DNA from: Hexactinellida sp. DTS-2022
Lineage: Eukaryota; Porifera; Hexactinellida
Assembly (NCBI GenBank): GCA_028753945.1
Contig: JAPNXP010000010.1
Location: 623,042-687,041, forward strand
Length of the DNA stretch: 64,000 nucleotides
Direction of reading: 5' to 3'
Both the position numbers and the translations under genes were made by a program. Under the pieces are notes generated by a model, which searched no databases, was not told where the DNA came from, and saw only the letters and a list, made by a program, of their open reading frames with translations. Shown here piece after piece: positions 10,616-20,299 of this stretch; position 1 is the stretch's first letter; each line of letters opens with the position of its first letter.

Positions 10616-11827
10616 TTAAAAAAAGAAACGTTGTAATAACCTCACAAAAGATCCTTTAAATATGAGGAATAGGGTTAAAGTCACAGTAATGAGTAGTACG
10701 TATAGGAATAAATTTGGATCATTTCCTAGCAGAGGTCGGTAGGCGCCAAATATTATTGGGCTAAAAGAATTGTGACGAACCTCATTAATCTCTTCTTGCA
10801 ATTTGCTTTCCTTTTGTTCAATTGAACTTTCATCTTCGTTATATTCATTAGAAGTATCCTCAGGAATAATAGCTAGTTGCTTTAGTTGGTCCCATTTCCA
10901 ACCATTCTGCAGAGCCTCAATGTATCTACACATTCTGCAATCAAACGGAACTGCCCACAGAACTCTAAACCTATCCTCATACTCCTTATCAAAGGGTTTC
11001 CCCTTCCATTCGAAGTAGCTCATATAGAGATCGTCATCAGACAGAACCTTTGCTAGAAACTGCGCCACTTCGCCAGGGGAAGCGAAGTCGGCTACGTCGA
11101 TGTAGGAGCCCTTAGGCGCAGCCTCCGCGATGTCTCGAGTCCCCATCCACACTGGCAGCACGCCGGCCTCAAATGCTTGGTAGATTTTGTCAGTCACAAA
11201 ATTTGGTGAGTCGCCATTCTCAAATGCGAGATGGATTTTATAGCCTCGAATCGCTTCTACTTTAGTGCACTCTCTTTCCTCACATTGTGGCCATGGTGTG
11301 TTGTGATAACAACTGCTCATCGCTACCACGCCAATCAACTCATCAATGGCCTTCACATAGTCCATACGATTGTTCATTGGATTGCAATTCCTAGCCACGA
11401 ATGTAACCTTTGGTGCTGGATTTTCTGGCATCTCAACTGCCTTCATTTCATCCATATTTTTAATCATAAGCCATGGCACATCTGATGTCCAGTCAAGGAG
11501 TGCTGTGCCCTGAAAGAATTGGTTTAAGTATTGGATTTTATGCAATGGGTAGTAGTGTTGAGGTTCCCAGGATGCCAATATTTTTATGGATATGTCGGTC
11601 TTATAATGTATGGCTTTAAGGACATTATCATTATTCACTGACATGAAGAAGGCGGCATCTGGTTCAGGGGGATTCACTGCTAGCACACATGACATATTAC
11701 ATAACTCAGTGAAGTCTCCCTCGTGGCGATAATCCCATAAAGGTTCAGGTACCATCTTAACTTGGATGGAATGTATTATCCATAAACAATCGCATAGGAA
11801 ATACAGTAATATACTGTATTTACACAT
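10616..11827 (-). CDS. GT10 family alpha-1,3-fucosyltransferase, copy 2
   Basis: Tandem paralogue of copy 1 with the same GT10 donor-binding signature (LAFENGDSPNFVTDKIYQAF) and the same two hydrophobic ends. Differences cluster in the first 95 residues and in the C-terminal stem, where four residues (SPII) are inserted before FGA. In the catalytic centre I see only a few substitutions, such as CEERE for CEGRE and FLAKV for FLVKV. That suggests a recent duplication, or gene conversion of the middle. A TATA-like box at about 11861 lies close upstream. It should share the GDP-fucose transferase role; acceptor preference could differ through the variable ends. Confidence 0.9.
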   Translation of the reverse strand: MCKYSILLYFLCDCLWIIHSIQVKMVPEPLWDYRHEGDFTELCNMSCVLAVNPPEPDAAFFMSVNNDNVLKAIHYKTDISIKILASWEPQHYYPLHKIQYLNQFFQGTALLDWTSDVPWLMIKNMDEMKAVEMPENPAPKVTFVARNCNPMNNRMDYVKAIDELIGVVAMSSCYHNTPWPQCEERECTKVEAIRGYKIHLAFENGDSPNFVTDKIYQAFEAGVLPVWMGTRDIAEAAPKGSYIDVADFASPGEVAQFLAKVLSDDDLYMSYFEWKGKPFDKEYEDRFRVLWAVPFDCRMCRYIEALQNGWKWDQLKQLAIIPEDTSNEYNEDESSIEQKESKLQEEINEVRHNSFSPIIFGAYRPLLGNDPNLFLYVLLITVTLTLFLIFKGSFVRLLQRFFF

Positions 11828-11875
11828 TACTTACATCTAATAAACAAAGCTGAGCAAAATTATAAATTGTATCAG

Positions 11876-12200
11876 TGGTTTAGTTTGTTAATACACTGGA
11901 CACAGAGGGTGAATACAAGTTAATATTAAATTGATAGATACAATTAATCAGGCTTATCGAACTACATTAGTCAATAAATACCATTAATAAAGCCCTAATC
12001 AGGTTTGCGAATGTATTTATAGATTTATGTTAAAAATATAGTCGTTAATAAATAATACCGCATAAGTACAATTAGATATGAGAACCACAATTATAACGAA
12101 GAAGAAAAATTAATAGAATATAACTGTTTATAGAATTTTAACTTTAACAGTAAAGTAATAAATAAATTATACTTTTCGCGACCTAGGATTAGTTTCAGGT
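11876..12200 (-). repeat. RAD9 5' end/NEK4 3' end segment, copy C
   Basis: Third copy of the duplicated segment. At 12091-12200 it overlaps the functional 3' end of NEK4. The RAD9-like part (GTTAATACACTGGACACAG) lies at about 11888-11906 and no longer codes. The order of parts is the same as in copies A and B. Confidence 0.75.
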
Positions 12201-14085
12201 TAGTTTCCAAATCCTCTAAACTATCGCAATATTTGTCAAGAATAGCTTTAGACCGCGCGAACAGAGTGTTCCCCAAGCCCTCTACACACTGTGTTTCTAT
12301 AAGCGAAATGTTAGACTGCATTTCGCACGCTGTGAGCTCTTCTCCGTTTGTTATTTGAAGGTGTGAAGAATCGTTAAACGAACTAGATTCTACTCTTGAG
12401 TCATTACACTCGTAAGTAACAGGATTCACTGATGGGATGTGGGTGTCACCTGGAACTTGTAGCGTGGAATTGAATAGCGTTAGCATCCTCTCTTCGTCAC
12501 TGTCTATAGAAGCGAGTAGACCGCTACACAACTCCTCACAGGAATTATCCTCTGCATCCATGGTTCCATCTATACTGTTAACTCCGTTTGAAGGAGAGTC
12601 ACATTCCTGTGTCAAATTCTGGGAAGATTTCCTTATATAGCGATCCATTAGAGCCGTGGAATAGTTCTGTTGCCGTTTCTGCTCTCTTCTACGCTGTCTC
12701 GCTTCTGATTCCACAACCTCGCTACCAACTATACTCTCTGGAATGTGGCATTTGTGAGGTAGATTAGATAACTGGGGCTGAAATGCCGTAGGCAAAATAC
12801 TCGGTTCATCAGTTTTATTTTGCTGTATAATGTTAGGAGAGTCTCCATTAGTAGAAATGTTGTTGTCAAATGAATTGGATTCAAAAAATTGAGTGTTGTG
12901 TTGTGTATTTTCAATTTCATTATTTAGGTTTTCACAATTATTCTGTTCTAAGTGGTCAGGTTGAGAATCTGAATTCTGAGGATGGAGAGTTATTGTGGAA
13001 TCCAATCGAACGGTCTTTTGTGGAGAACATACCTCTGTCCCATAACTTCGCGTACTTATAGTTGATTTAGCTGATGAATAAGTAGATATGGATGTGAGGG
13101 TGTTATGATCCTCTTTGGAGTAAATAGTGTCTTGATAAGAGCTAACTAAAGTAAGAGAGGAATTTGATGAGCTATCGACTGAAATAGAATCTGGTTGTGG
13201 AAAGACAAAAGATGGTTCGTTTTGATCTGGTATATATTCAGAATTATATATTTCTCGTTTTGAAGCCAGCTTACTTTTCTGCCTTTCCTGCAGGAATTGC
13301 TTAATGTGGTACCGAATGAAACTGAACTTTAACAGCTGATGAATGCTGGGCCGCTGCTCCGGGTCTCTGGCTAGCAAACAGTTGATCAGCTGTTTCAGTT
13401 GGTTAGAATAACTATCGGGAATAGAAGGCTGCCTTCCAACAATAATTTTAAAAGCAAGCGAATTCAAATCTTTAGCTGAAAAAGCAGTTTTTAACGTAGC
13501 CATTTCAACCACACAGCAACCTAGAGCCCAAATATCAGACTTGTGATTGTATGGAATATTCTGGAATATCTCCGGGCTCATATAGAAGGGAGTCCCAATG
13601 AACGTTCTAGCCATTGCGCCAGAGCTCTCCAGGACACGCGCGATGCCTAAGTCTCCGACTTTAACAATGTTGCGAGACAGGAATATGTTCTGTGTCTTCA
13701 GGTCTCTGTGAAGGATATTCAGTTTATGCAGGTATTGCAGTGCTAGCGAAATCTGTACAAACCAGTGTATTATCTTAGATTCAGAGAGATGACACGAATT
13801 TCGCGATTTGAGATATTTGTTCAGATCCCCTCCCTCGCAGTAACACATGACGATATGCAGCAGTCCGTTCACGTGGAACGAGTCTTTGTAGGAAACAATG
13901 TTTGGGTGATTCAGTTCGGAGAGAAGACGGGCCTCTTGGGCAGCTGTTCGCTTCTCCTTCTCGGAGAGAGAGTGCAGCTTTATGCGCTTTAACACGTACT
14001 GCCTGGAGTCCAGTTGACTCCTGACTAGATACACCTCTCCATAGCTCCCCTTGCCAATGATACGCATCGAAGAGAACTCATCCAT
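12091..14085 (-). CDS. NEK4: NEK4-like NIMA-related protein kinase
   Basis: Serine/threonine kinase of the NIMA family; NEK4 is linked to DNA damage response and cilium or microtubule functions. The kinase domain covers residues 5-260: glycine loop GKGSYGEV (11-18), ATP lysine K33, helix C glutamate E51, catalytic HRDLKTQN (126-133) and DLG (145-147). GTPFYMSPE and DIWALGCCVVEMATL follow. The activation and alpha-C regions match NEK4 better than NEK1/3 as I recall them. The remaining 400 residues are Ser/Asn-rich and unstructured, with a basic RQRRREQKRQQNYS patch. It is a single exon of 664 aa. The extreme 3' end is part of the duplicated segment described at 11876-12200. Confidence 0.88.
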   Translation of the reverse strand: MDEFSSMRIIGKGSYGEVYLVRSQLDSRQYVLKRIKLHSLSEKEKRTAAQEARLLSELNHPNIVSYKDSFHVNGLLHIVMCYCEGGDLNKYLKSRNSCHLSESKIIHWFVQISLALQYLHKLNILHRDLKTQNIFLSRNIVKVGDLGIARVLESSGAMARTFIGTPFYMSPEIFQNIPYNHKSDIWALGCCVVEMATLKTAFSAKDLNSLAFKIIVGRQPSIPDSYSNQLKQLINCLLARDPEQRPSIHQLLKFSFIRYHIKQFLQERQKSKLASKREIYNSEYIPDQNEPSFVFPQPDSISVDSSSNSSLTLVSSYQDTIYSKEDHNTLTSISTYSSAKSTISTRSYGTEVCSPQKTVRLDSTITLHPQNSDSQPDHLEQNNCENLNNEIENTQHNTQFFESNSFDNNISTNGDSPNIIQQNKTDEPSILPTAFQPQLSNLPHKCHIPESIVGSEVVESEARQRRREQKRQQNYSTALMDRYIRKSSQNLTQECDSPSNGVNSIDGTMDAEDNSCEELCSGLLASIDSDEERMLTLFNSTLQVPGDTHIPSVNPVTYECNDSRVESSSFNDSSHLQITNGEELTACEMQSNISLIETQCVEGLGNTLFARSKAILDKYCDSLEDLETNLKLILGREKYNLFITLLLKLKFYKQLYSINFSSSL

Positions 14086-14167
14086 TCATACACTATACTT
14101 GTAGGCTGTTGTAAGTGACATAGTACATTATTTGTTCACAGATACATTTTAGAAACAAGTTTATATG

Positions 14168-15108
14168 TACAGTGAACCTCGTTAGTACGAGCATTACCGT
14201 CAAAATGTGTTCGCCTTAGGTTATAGGGAAGTGATTTTTGAAAGTTGAGCTGGAAGCTCGCAAATTTTTTTTTAAGTAGCTGTATATATTACTAGTTAAT
14301 CATGAAAGTATAAGCTTTCTACTGTACAAACTAAAGCCATTATAAACTATAATGTAAAATTTTCAGTACTAATCCTATATAGTCGCCTGAGAACGTTTCG
14401 ATATGTAAAATTCATTTTTTCCCGATATACATGAATTAGTAAATGTTCCTTATCCAAATATGAAGGTAACTGGATATATTCCAAATTGATATGAATAGCG
14501 TGCAAAAAGAAAATTGCGAAATAAAGAAATTCGATAAAAAATCTAAATATATTTTTCTAAAAAATTATTATCTCATAGATGCTAAATTGTCAGATGCTCT
14601 CACCCACCCAGTTACCTTCTACGACATGTTTGAAAGATTTTTCACAATATCATCCTTAATCAAAAATATAATTTTTTCGAGTGATCGTTCTCAGGCGCAA
14701 AATCACTTGTTAAAAAAATAATATTTTTTTCCAATTTTAACTATAAATCATATAAGTAGTATAGATTGAGCGAATGTAATCAAAAAATTGTTTTTCTGAA
14801 AAATACAAAAAATTTATATTGAGTAAAATTCTCACCTTTGGATAAAGAATTCTCACCTCAGGTGTGAAATTTTGAAATTATTTTAACGCCATTTTTCTGG
14901 GCATAATAGTCTACCTTGATATCTGAAATAAAAATTTGCAATGAAATTCAGTATTCTATAGCCGGCACGGCTACCCTATAACCTTTTAACTGGAATTCGT
15001 ATTAACCAAATCATTTGAATTGAGAAGGCTTTAAAGGTGGACTGAAATAGTGTTCGTATTAACGTTAATTTGTATTAACTGTGTACGTACTAACGAAGTT
15101 CTACTGTA
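14168..15108. mobile_element. pogo/Tigger-like non-autonomous element, 0.94 kb
   Basis: Terminal inverted repeats are TACAGTGAACCTCGTTAG on the left and CGAAGTTCTACTGTA on the right, with TA at both ends as in Tc1/mariner-pogo elements. Subterminal motifs GTGTTCGCC and TTCGTATTAAC recur. There is no transposase frame. A smaller foldback (14385-14697) sits inside. Confidence 0.65.
14385..14697. repeat. foldback segment inside the pogo-like element
   Basis: Inverted repeats CGCCTGAGAACG (14385-14396) and CGTTCTCAGGCG (14686-14697) bound about 313 bp. It is probably a nested insertion. Confidence 0.45.
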
Positions 15109-15479
15109 TAAGAAATATATTTACCGAACATAGAGTATTAATTTGAATATACTACGCTACGGTACTATTAAAACTTGACGGTTTTTCATATATTTACTTG
15201 TCAGGATTGTATGAATTTGCATCAAAGTGATGAGAAGATTTAAACTTAAAATGCTTGTAGAAATTTGCTGAATAAACTTTAGTGTTTTCTACAGGCAATT
15301 AAGATTAAGTTTGTTGCTAAGTTAAGTTCAAACTCAAGAATAAGATACGTAGATATTTTAATGACAAAAGCGAGACTGAGGGGTTCATTTGTACTTGTCC
15401 AAAGAGAGAAATATTTTATTGATTTATTACAACTTAAGCAAAATATTGAATACATAAGCCATTACAAATCTGAACTTTA

Positions 15480-15664
15480 TACAGTAGAACCGCGTTATTA
15501 TGAACACGGTTAATACATTTCCGGTAAGACAAACAGATATTTACACAAATTCAGGTCACTACAATGGTTATTAAATTGGTATTATTCCGGTTAATACGAA
15601 CTCCGGATAAGACAAACAAATTTTTGGATCGTCCGTTGGTGTTCGTATTAACGAGGTTCTACGG
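15480..15664. mobile_element. pogo/Tigger-like MITE
   Basis: The left end TACAGTAGAACCGCGTTA and right end TTAACGAGGTTCTACGG form inverted repeats. Internal GGTAAGACAAACA and GGATAAGACAAACA motifs are shared with sister copies. Confidence 0.7.
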
Positions 15665-15798
15665 CATATTGGTAAGGGTACTACTTTTAAATATTGCTTA
15701 CAATAAATGCATGCGCATTTAATTCAAACAATATTAAATAAGAAACGTATATTTTGAAAAATAAAAATGGTTAATATACAAACTTTAGAGAAAACAGC

Positions 15799-16706
15799 TT
15801 ACTGAATTGTAAAGCGCCTATTCATCACCTTGGGACATAAGTGATCCTCAAATTCACGGGATGTACCAAAAATATGATCCAAGTAGAATCCTATGCCATA
15901 GTTACCCCGATTCATTGTGTGGTGAAAGTCATGAAAACCAATGTTGATAAAAATCAAAGAATAGCCGCTATGACCTTCCAAATTAACCAGAACACCAATC
16001 ATGACCCACGATAATAAATATGTCAAATGTTTCCCGAATAGTAAATGGGGCAATAAATCTGTAATCGAAATAATTAAACTCTCTGTAATAGTTTAACTTC
16101 AGCTGGCCAAGCAACTTGGTATTGAAACTGGTGATGTTTCTTGTGCACTTTAGCATACAACCAAGGTGAGATATGGAACAAGCAATGCGTTATAAAGAAG
16201 CTCAGGTCTGCCCACCAAATTGCTAGAAAATACCAACAAAAAGTAGCCTGGATTTCACTGATAGTTTGGATGTTCGGTAAGGATTGGGAACTTTGCTCCA
16301 TCCCTTGAAATACTGCAACTCCATACAGACAGCAGTTAATCAATAGCCCCATCAGTTCATTCTTAACAACCATCGTTAGAGACCAATCAAAGGTTTGTTT
16401 AGGAACATTTCGAGGGCGGACAACCTTTCTGTGAGGAAAATAGTTTGCTTCACAAGCATTATGCAGAGCATAACCGACTGGGTAATACGTCATCGCGTGG
16501 CACATTGATAGTACAAAAGGGACAGCGAATACCATCAATGGATTGTTCGTAAATGAAAAGTAGGAATATACTCTCTCTAATAGGATGCATGTTACAGTGC
16601 ATGCTAGTGCTACCTTTGTGAATAAGAGAATAGTTTCCCAGTAAGGCCGATATTTACAATACGGACGATTGGAAGAGTCTTGTTGGACAGAGGAAGTGTT
16701 AAGCAT
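15799..16706 (-). pseudogene. fatty acid hydroxylase/sterol desaturase family gene with one frame break
   Basis: Di-iron membrane hydroxylase family (methylsterol oxidase, cholesterol 25-hydroxylase, FAXDC2 and relatives). The three histidine boxes are intact: HCLFH, then HKKHH in frame 1 (start 16706), then HDFHH in the second frame (to 15799). The frames change between about 16085 and 16094. Frame 1 ends AWPAEVKLLQRV-stop, whereas the other frame reads ITESLIISITDLLPHLL just where relatives continue after AxE. No splice pair restores phase, so a one-base indel is the simplest reading. It could be an assembly error in a working gene or a recent disabling mutation. There are four or so hydrophobic segments, and the total of about 300 aa is normal. 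Confidence 0.8.
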
Positions 16707-18085
16707 TTTGAGGATAAAATGGTTAACAAAGTGAGAATAAGAAGAAATAATGGGTTGGATAAATCCTTCCGTATTATTAAATTTAAACAGTCATCTATCG
16801 CTATAACAATATTTCAATATAAATAACTATCAAATAACTTGGAATTAGTACGATTTTGCTTACTCAATGAAAGGCATCATCTAACACAATTAATATGTTT
16901 CTAAGAATTATTTTATTTTGCTTTAGTATGCTCTACCTGATATTTAATATTCCAAAATTCAAAGATTTAAGGTAAATGCTTCAGATTGTTCTAAAAATGT
17001 AGAAAAAGAATCATATGCACCCACACAAAATTTCGATTTTCCAATTTAGTCGACACTTGCATATACAGTAGAACCTCGTTAATGCGAACACGAGCGGACA
17101 ATAAAATTTTTGTTAACTCTATCCGGAGTTCGTATTAACCGGAGTAATACACATTGAATAGCCAAGGTAGGGAATAGATTTTGTGGAACTGTTTGTTCGT
17201 CTAATCCGGATTTTCGTATTAAGAGGTCTAGGTGCTACTGTGTATAACTTTCTAATTGAATATCAATACAAACAATAAATTAATCCAGTAATAATTAGTT
17301 AATGGGTATAGTTTTCCAAAAATGAATTCAGGGAATTAGTAACATTAGACGTCAATTAATTGTGTCTCAATTTTGGCAAAACGAGTACAACTTTTGAAAT
17401 TTGTTGAGTTTTGTCTGTACGAAAACATATGTGTGCAAATTTCTCAAACTTTTCGATTGAAGATAAATACCATAGCTAGCATTTAGAATCAAGAAGCTAA
17501 GAATAATGGTAAACTATACTATATGCATAGTAAATAATTAATCAATTGTATGAACGATTCTTTTTGACCGCCAGTGTAAATATTGTTAAACGTGCATTTA
17601 ATTGACAACACAAATTATTGATGCATTTATTTAGTAGGCGAATGGCACAAATTAGCCAATAGCCACTATACCCATTATTATCACATCAATAATTCTGCTT
17701 AAATTTGCTTGCTTTAATTACATGATATGATCTAAGTAGGAAATAATTTAATTTAATAACTTATCAGTTATTCGTAGTGGTTCTTATCTTGAGATTCAAT
17801 TCAATGAATCCTGCCATTGAGGCGCCACGGGATCGGATCAAGTTTTGTGAGAAAAACAACAAAAATGATCAAGATTAATAATTATGATAATTGTGAAACA
17901 AATTTGTTTCATAGAACAGAAACATAAAACTTATTAGTTACATTAAAAATCAATAAAAATATAAAAGCAATAATCAGGGAATTCCTAAAGTCAAAAAGAA
18001 CAATACTAAAACAAAATGCATACGAATACTATACAAGACTAGCTCATAATTCAAACACACTAACTCAAGATGAATAATATAGATT
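16707..18085. other. intergenic region
   Basis: Contains the MITE at 17064-17242. Otherwise AT-rich sequence with no coding signal. Confidence 0.4.
17064..17242. mobile_element. pogo/Tigger-like MITE
   Basis: Starts TACAGTAGAACCTCGTTAAT and ends GTGCTACTGTGTA. Internal TATCCGGAGTTCGTATTAAC is typical of the family in this window. Confidence 0.7.
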
Positions 18086-19681
18086 TCACTGAGGAGCTAT
18101 TAGCTTAAGGTTAATAAAATTAAGACAGTCAGAAGGCAATACCTTGAAACGAGCTCCACACGGATACAGATATTCTCCCTGTTCAGGTGTAGAAGCGTAC
18201 TTTCCTATTAGCTTAGGAGAACATGGACACACTGTAGAATTGTCAATTCTCAACATACGATTTGCTTTTTGGAAATTAGAGTCTTCTTTAACCGAACACG
18301 ATAAGAAGTTGAGGAACGAAAACTCGTATCCATCAACTAGTTCAGCTTGCACACTTGCCTCTAATAGAACTTCTCTATAAGTATATCCATGGTAAGATTC
18401 CAATTCATCCCAGTGTGTGAGCACAGCATTGAGAATTAGTGCGTAAATTCCAAGATCCAAATTCGTATTAAAAATATCCTCTTTTTCCACAGGAAACTGC
18501 TGGTTAAACAAATTATTCAATTTGCAATAAATCAACTTCCTAGCTTCCCTTGTGTAAATCTGTATTAGTTTTGAATAAAAATCTCGCTTCCCATTAACAG
18601 GATTCACTACAGCATTTTCTAAAATATTCGAATACGCAACATCGAAGTTTCTAATTTGGTACGCAACCTCACGCTTGGCTAACACCCAATTAGCTCCATT
18701 GTTTATGTACAAGAATACTTGCTTGAGCATAGATTGGAAGTCTTGGTTAATACCTAGCATCTCTTTGGGACATAGAATGTTCTGATAGTCTTCTAGGACA
18801 CTCGAGAAGAAAGCGAGGTAGTTTGTAGCTGCCTTCCACGGCAGAACACATTTAGGAAGTGTTAAGTAATTACGAACCATTTCATCTTGTTTGTCATTAA
18901 TGACATCAAATATCTTAGGATTATCTTTAGCGAGGTCTCCTGGTGTTTTACCAGAGCCGTAGCGATGCAATTCACTCTCAACAGTCTCAACATAAGGGTT
19001 AGAAGCAGGGTAGTCTAGCATTTGAGTTACCTGATCTAAGTTGTTATCAATAGCTACCTGGTGTAGAACAGTCAATCCTGTATCAGGCAATAACACGTTA
19101 ATCAGATGGGGGTTGCATTTGAGAATTACATACACATTCTCCCAATCATTTCTTTCTACATATTTGGCTATAGAATCAATCGCATCTTTATCATCAGTAA
19201 CATAATCTCCATCCATTTTCAGATACTTTGAGGTTCCAACTATTAGAATGTATTTCTGTTGCGCTTCGATAATTATATTTTTAATATCTTGGTTAACATT
19301 AAGTTCATCAGCTGTTCTCCCCTTCCCAAATCTATTGTTTGTATCTTGATTAGTTTCTATGAAAGGATTGCATTGTGGATAACTCAGGGCTTTTATAACT
19401 GCAGCTTTTTTCTGCAAATAAGCAGCTTGATGCAGAACACCGAAAGGTCTCACTTCGGGAATACAATTTATGTAGTGCGGTTTTTCATCTAACACTTCCC
19501 ATACTTGAGCGAATTTCCCATACTTTGCGTTGGTTATTAATTCATGTACTTCTTTAAGGGATTTTTCATCTAAATCTTTTACGGATATTCCCTGGGTTAA
19601 GCCTATGCAAAGTTTATCTGTTACATTGATAGCCTTTTCAGTATTCAAAACAATATGATTTTGGGGATTATTTGTAGCCAT
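18086..19681 (-). CDS. ankyrin-repeat protein with ADP-ribosyltransferase domain, copy 1
   Basis: A 531 aa single-exon protein. The N-terminal half has ankyrin-like repeats (GVLHQAAYLQKKAAVIKAL; TVLHQVAIDNNLDQVTQML). The C-terminal half reads like an R-S-E mono-ADP-ribosyltransferase, which moves ADP-ribose from NAD+ to a target. I see IQIYTREARKLIYCKLNNLF, then GYTYREV with candidate first-motif R436. FLSCS (459-463) fits the S-x-S strand. QGEYLYP places the catalytic glutamate at E503, with Q501 two residues before it. The QxE instead of ExE pattern is usually tied to non-arginine targets, but target choice cannot be read here. There is no signal peptide, so it is probably intracellular. 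The ART call is an inference from motif order. TAGACCGTCTA palindromes lie upstream. Confidence 0.7.
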   Translation of the reverse strand: MATNNPQNHIVLNTEKAINVTDKLCIGLTQGISVKDLDEKSLKEVHELITNAKYGKFAQVWEVLDEKPHYINCIPEVRPFGVLHQAAYLQKKAAVIKALSYPQCNPFIETNQDTNNRFGKGRTADELNVNQDIKNIIIEAQQKYILIVGTSKYLKMDGDYVTDDKDAIDSIAKYVERNDWENVYVILKCNPHLINVLLPDTGLTVLHQVAIDNNLDQVTQMLDYPASNPYVETVESELHRYGSGKTPGDLAKDNPKIFDVINDKQDEMVRNYLTLPKCVLPWKAATNYLAFFSSVLEDYQNILCPKEMLGINQDFQSMLKQVFLYINNGANWVLAKREVAYQIRNFDVAYSNILENAVVNPVNGKRDFYSKLIQIYTREARKLIYCKLNNLFNQQFPVEKEDIFNTNLDLGIYALILNAVLTHWDELESYHGYTYREVLLEASVQAELVDGYEFSFLNFLSCSVKEDSNFQKANRMLRIDNSTVCPCSPKLIGKYASTPEQGEYLYPCGARFKVLPSDCLNFINLKLIAPQ

Positions 19682-19757
19682 GTGTAAGACTGAAGAAGGT
19701 TGATATTTAGACTATTTTTTTACTAGCTGGAGTTAATTTATAGAAATGACTTATATG

Positions 19758-19891
19758 TAGACCGTCTATAATAGAACACATTTTTTACTTAAATATTATT
19801 ACCCATAGACGGCAAGGCTTTTGGTCTACACAATTTATAGACGGTCTACAAATGTTTTGCTTAGTTTGGATGGGCTTTTATAGACCGTCTA
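19758..19891. promoter_or_regulatory. cluster of TAGACSGTCTA palindromes upstream of ART copy 1
   Basis: Perfect or near-perfect 11-bp dyads occur at 19758-19768 (TAGACCGTCTA), 19838-19848 (TAGACGGTCTA) and 19881-19891 (TAGACCGTCTA). A split version lies at 19806-19827 (TAGACGG, 9-bp gap, GGTCTA). They begin 77 nt before the ATG of the ART gene. The upstream region of ART copy 2 lacks them. They could be operator-like binding sites or the ends of a small repeat. Confidence 0.45.
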
Positions 19892-20299
19892 CTTAAAAGG
19901 AAGCTCGAATTTATACTGTTCAAACTAATTAAGTTTGTATTGTGTATCATTCAGTAGAAGTAGAAGTAGAGAAAAAACATAATAAATTAAAGAAGATTAA
20001 ATTAAATATAAGAATTTGCTTGACTTAATTATTTCAAAGTGGATATTAATAATTAATTAAATAATTAATTAAAATGACCTTGAGGTAATGATGACATTGT
20101 CAAAAAAATGTTTTAGAATTTTTTGTTCTTAAAGTGGGGCAAATCTATTTATACTTTTGACCCCAAATCACTTGGGAGTTTAAATTAGTTAACCATCAAT
20201 AATAATTTTAGGTTATTTCACTTTCACAATATATACTCCTGTGATATTAATTAAAAAGATAACTTTCTATATGAAGTAAGGTGGCTAATTATAGGACAA

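Larger units (their letters stand above)
14086..15798. other. intergenic region filled by MITEs
   Basis: Between NEK4 and the fatty-acid hydroxylase gene, most of the sequence belongs to pogo-like MITEs (14168-15108 and 15480-15664). The open frame at 14491-14721 lies inside the first element and has no recognisable domain. Confidence 0.5.

Noticed and set aside
14491-14721. A 76-codon plus-strand gene
   Set aside because: Lies wholly within a non-autonomous MITE, is Lys/Ile/Phe-rich as expected of random AT-rich DNA, and has no recognisable domain.
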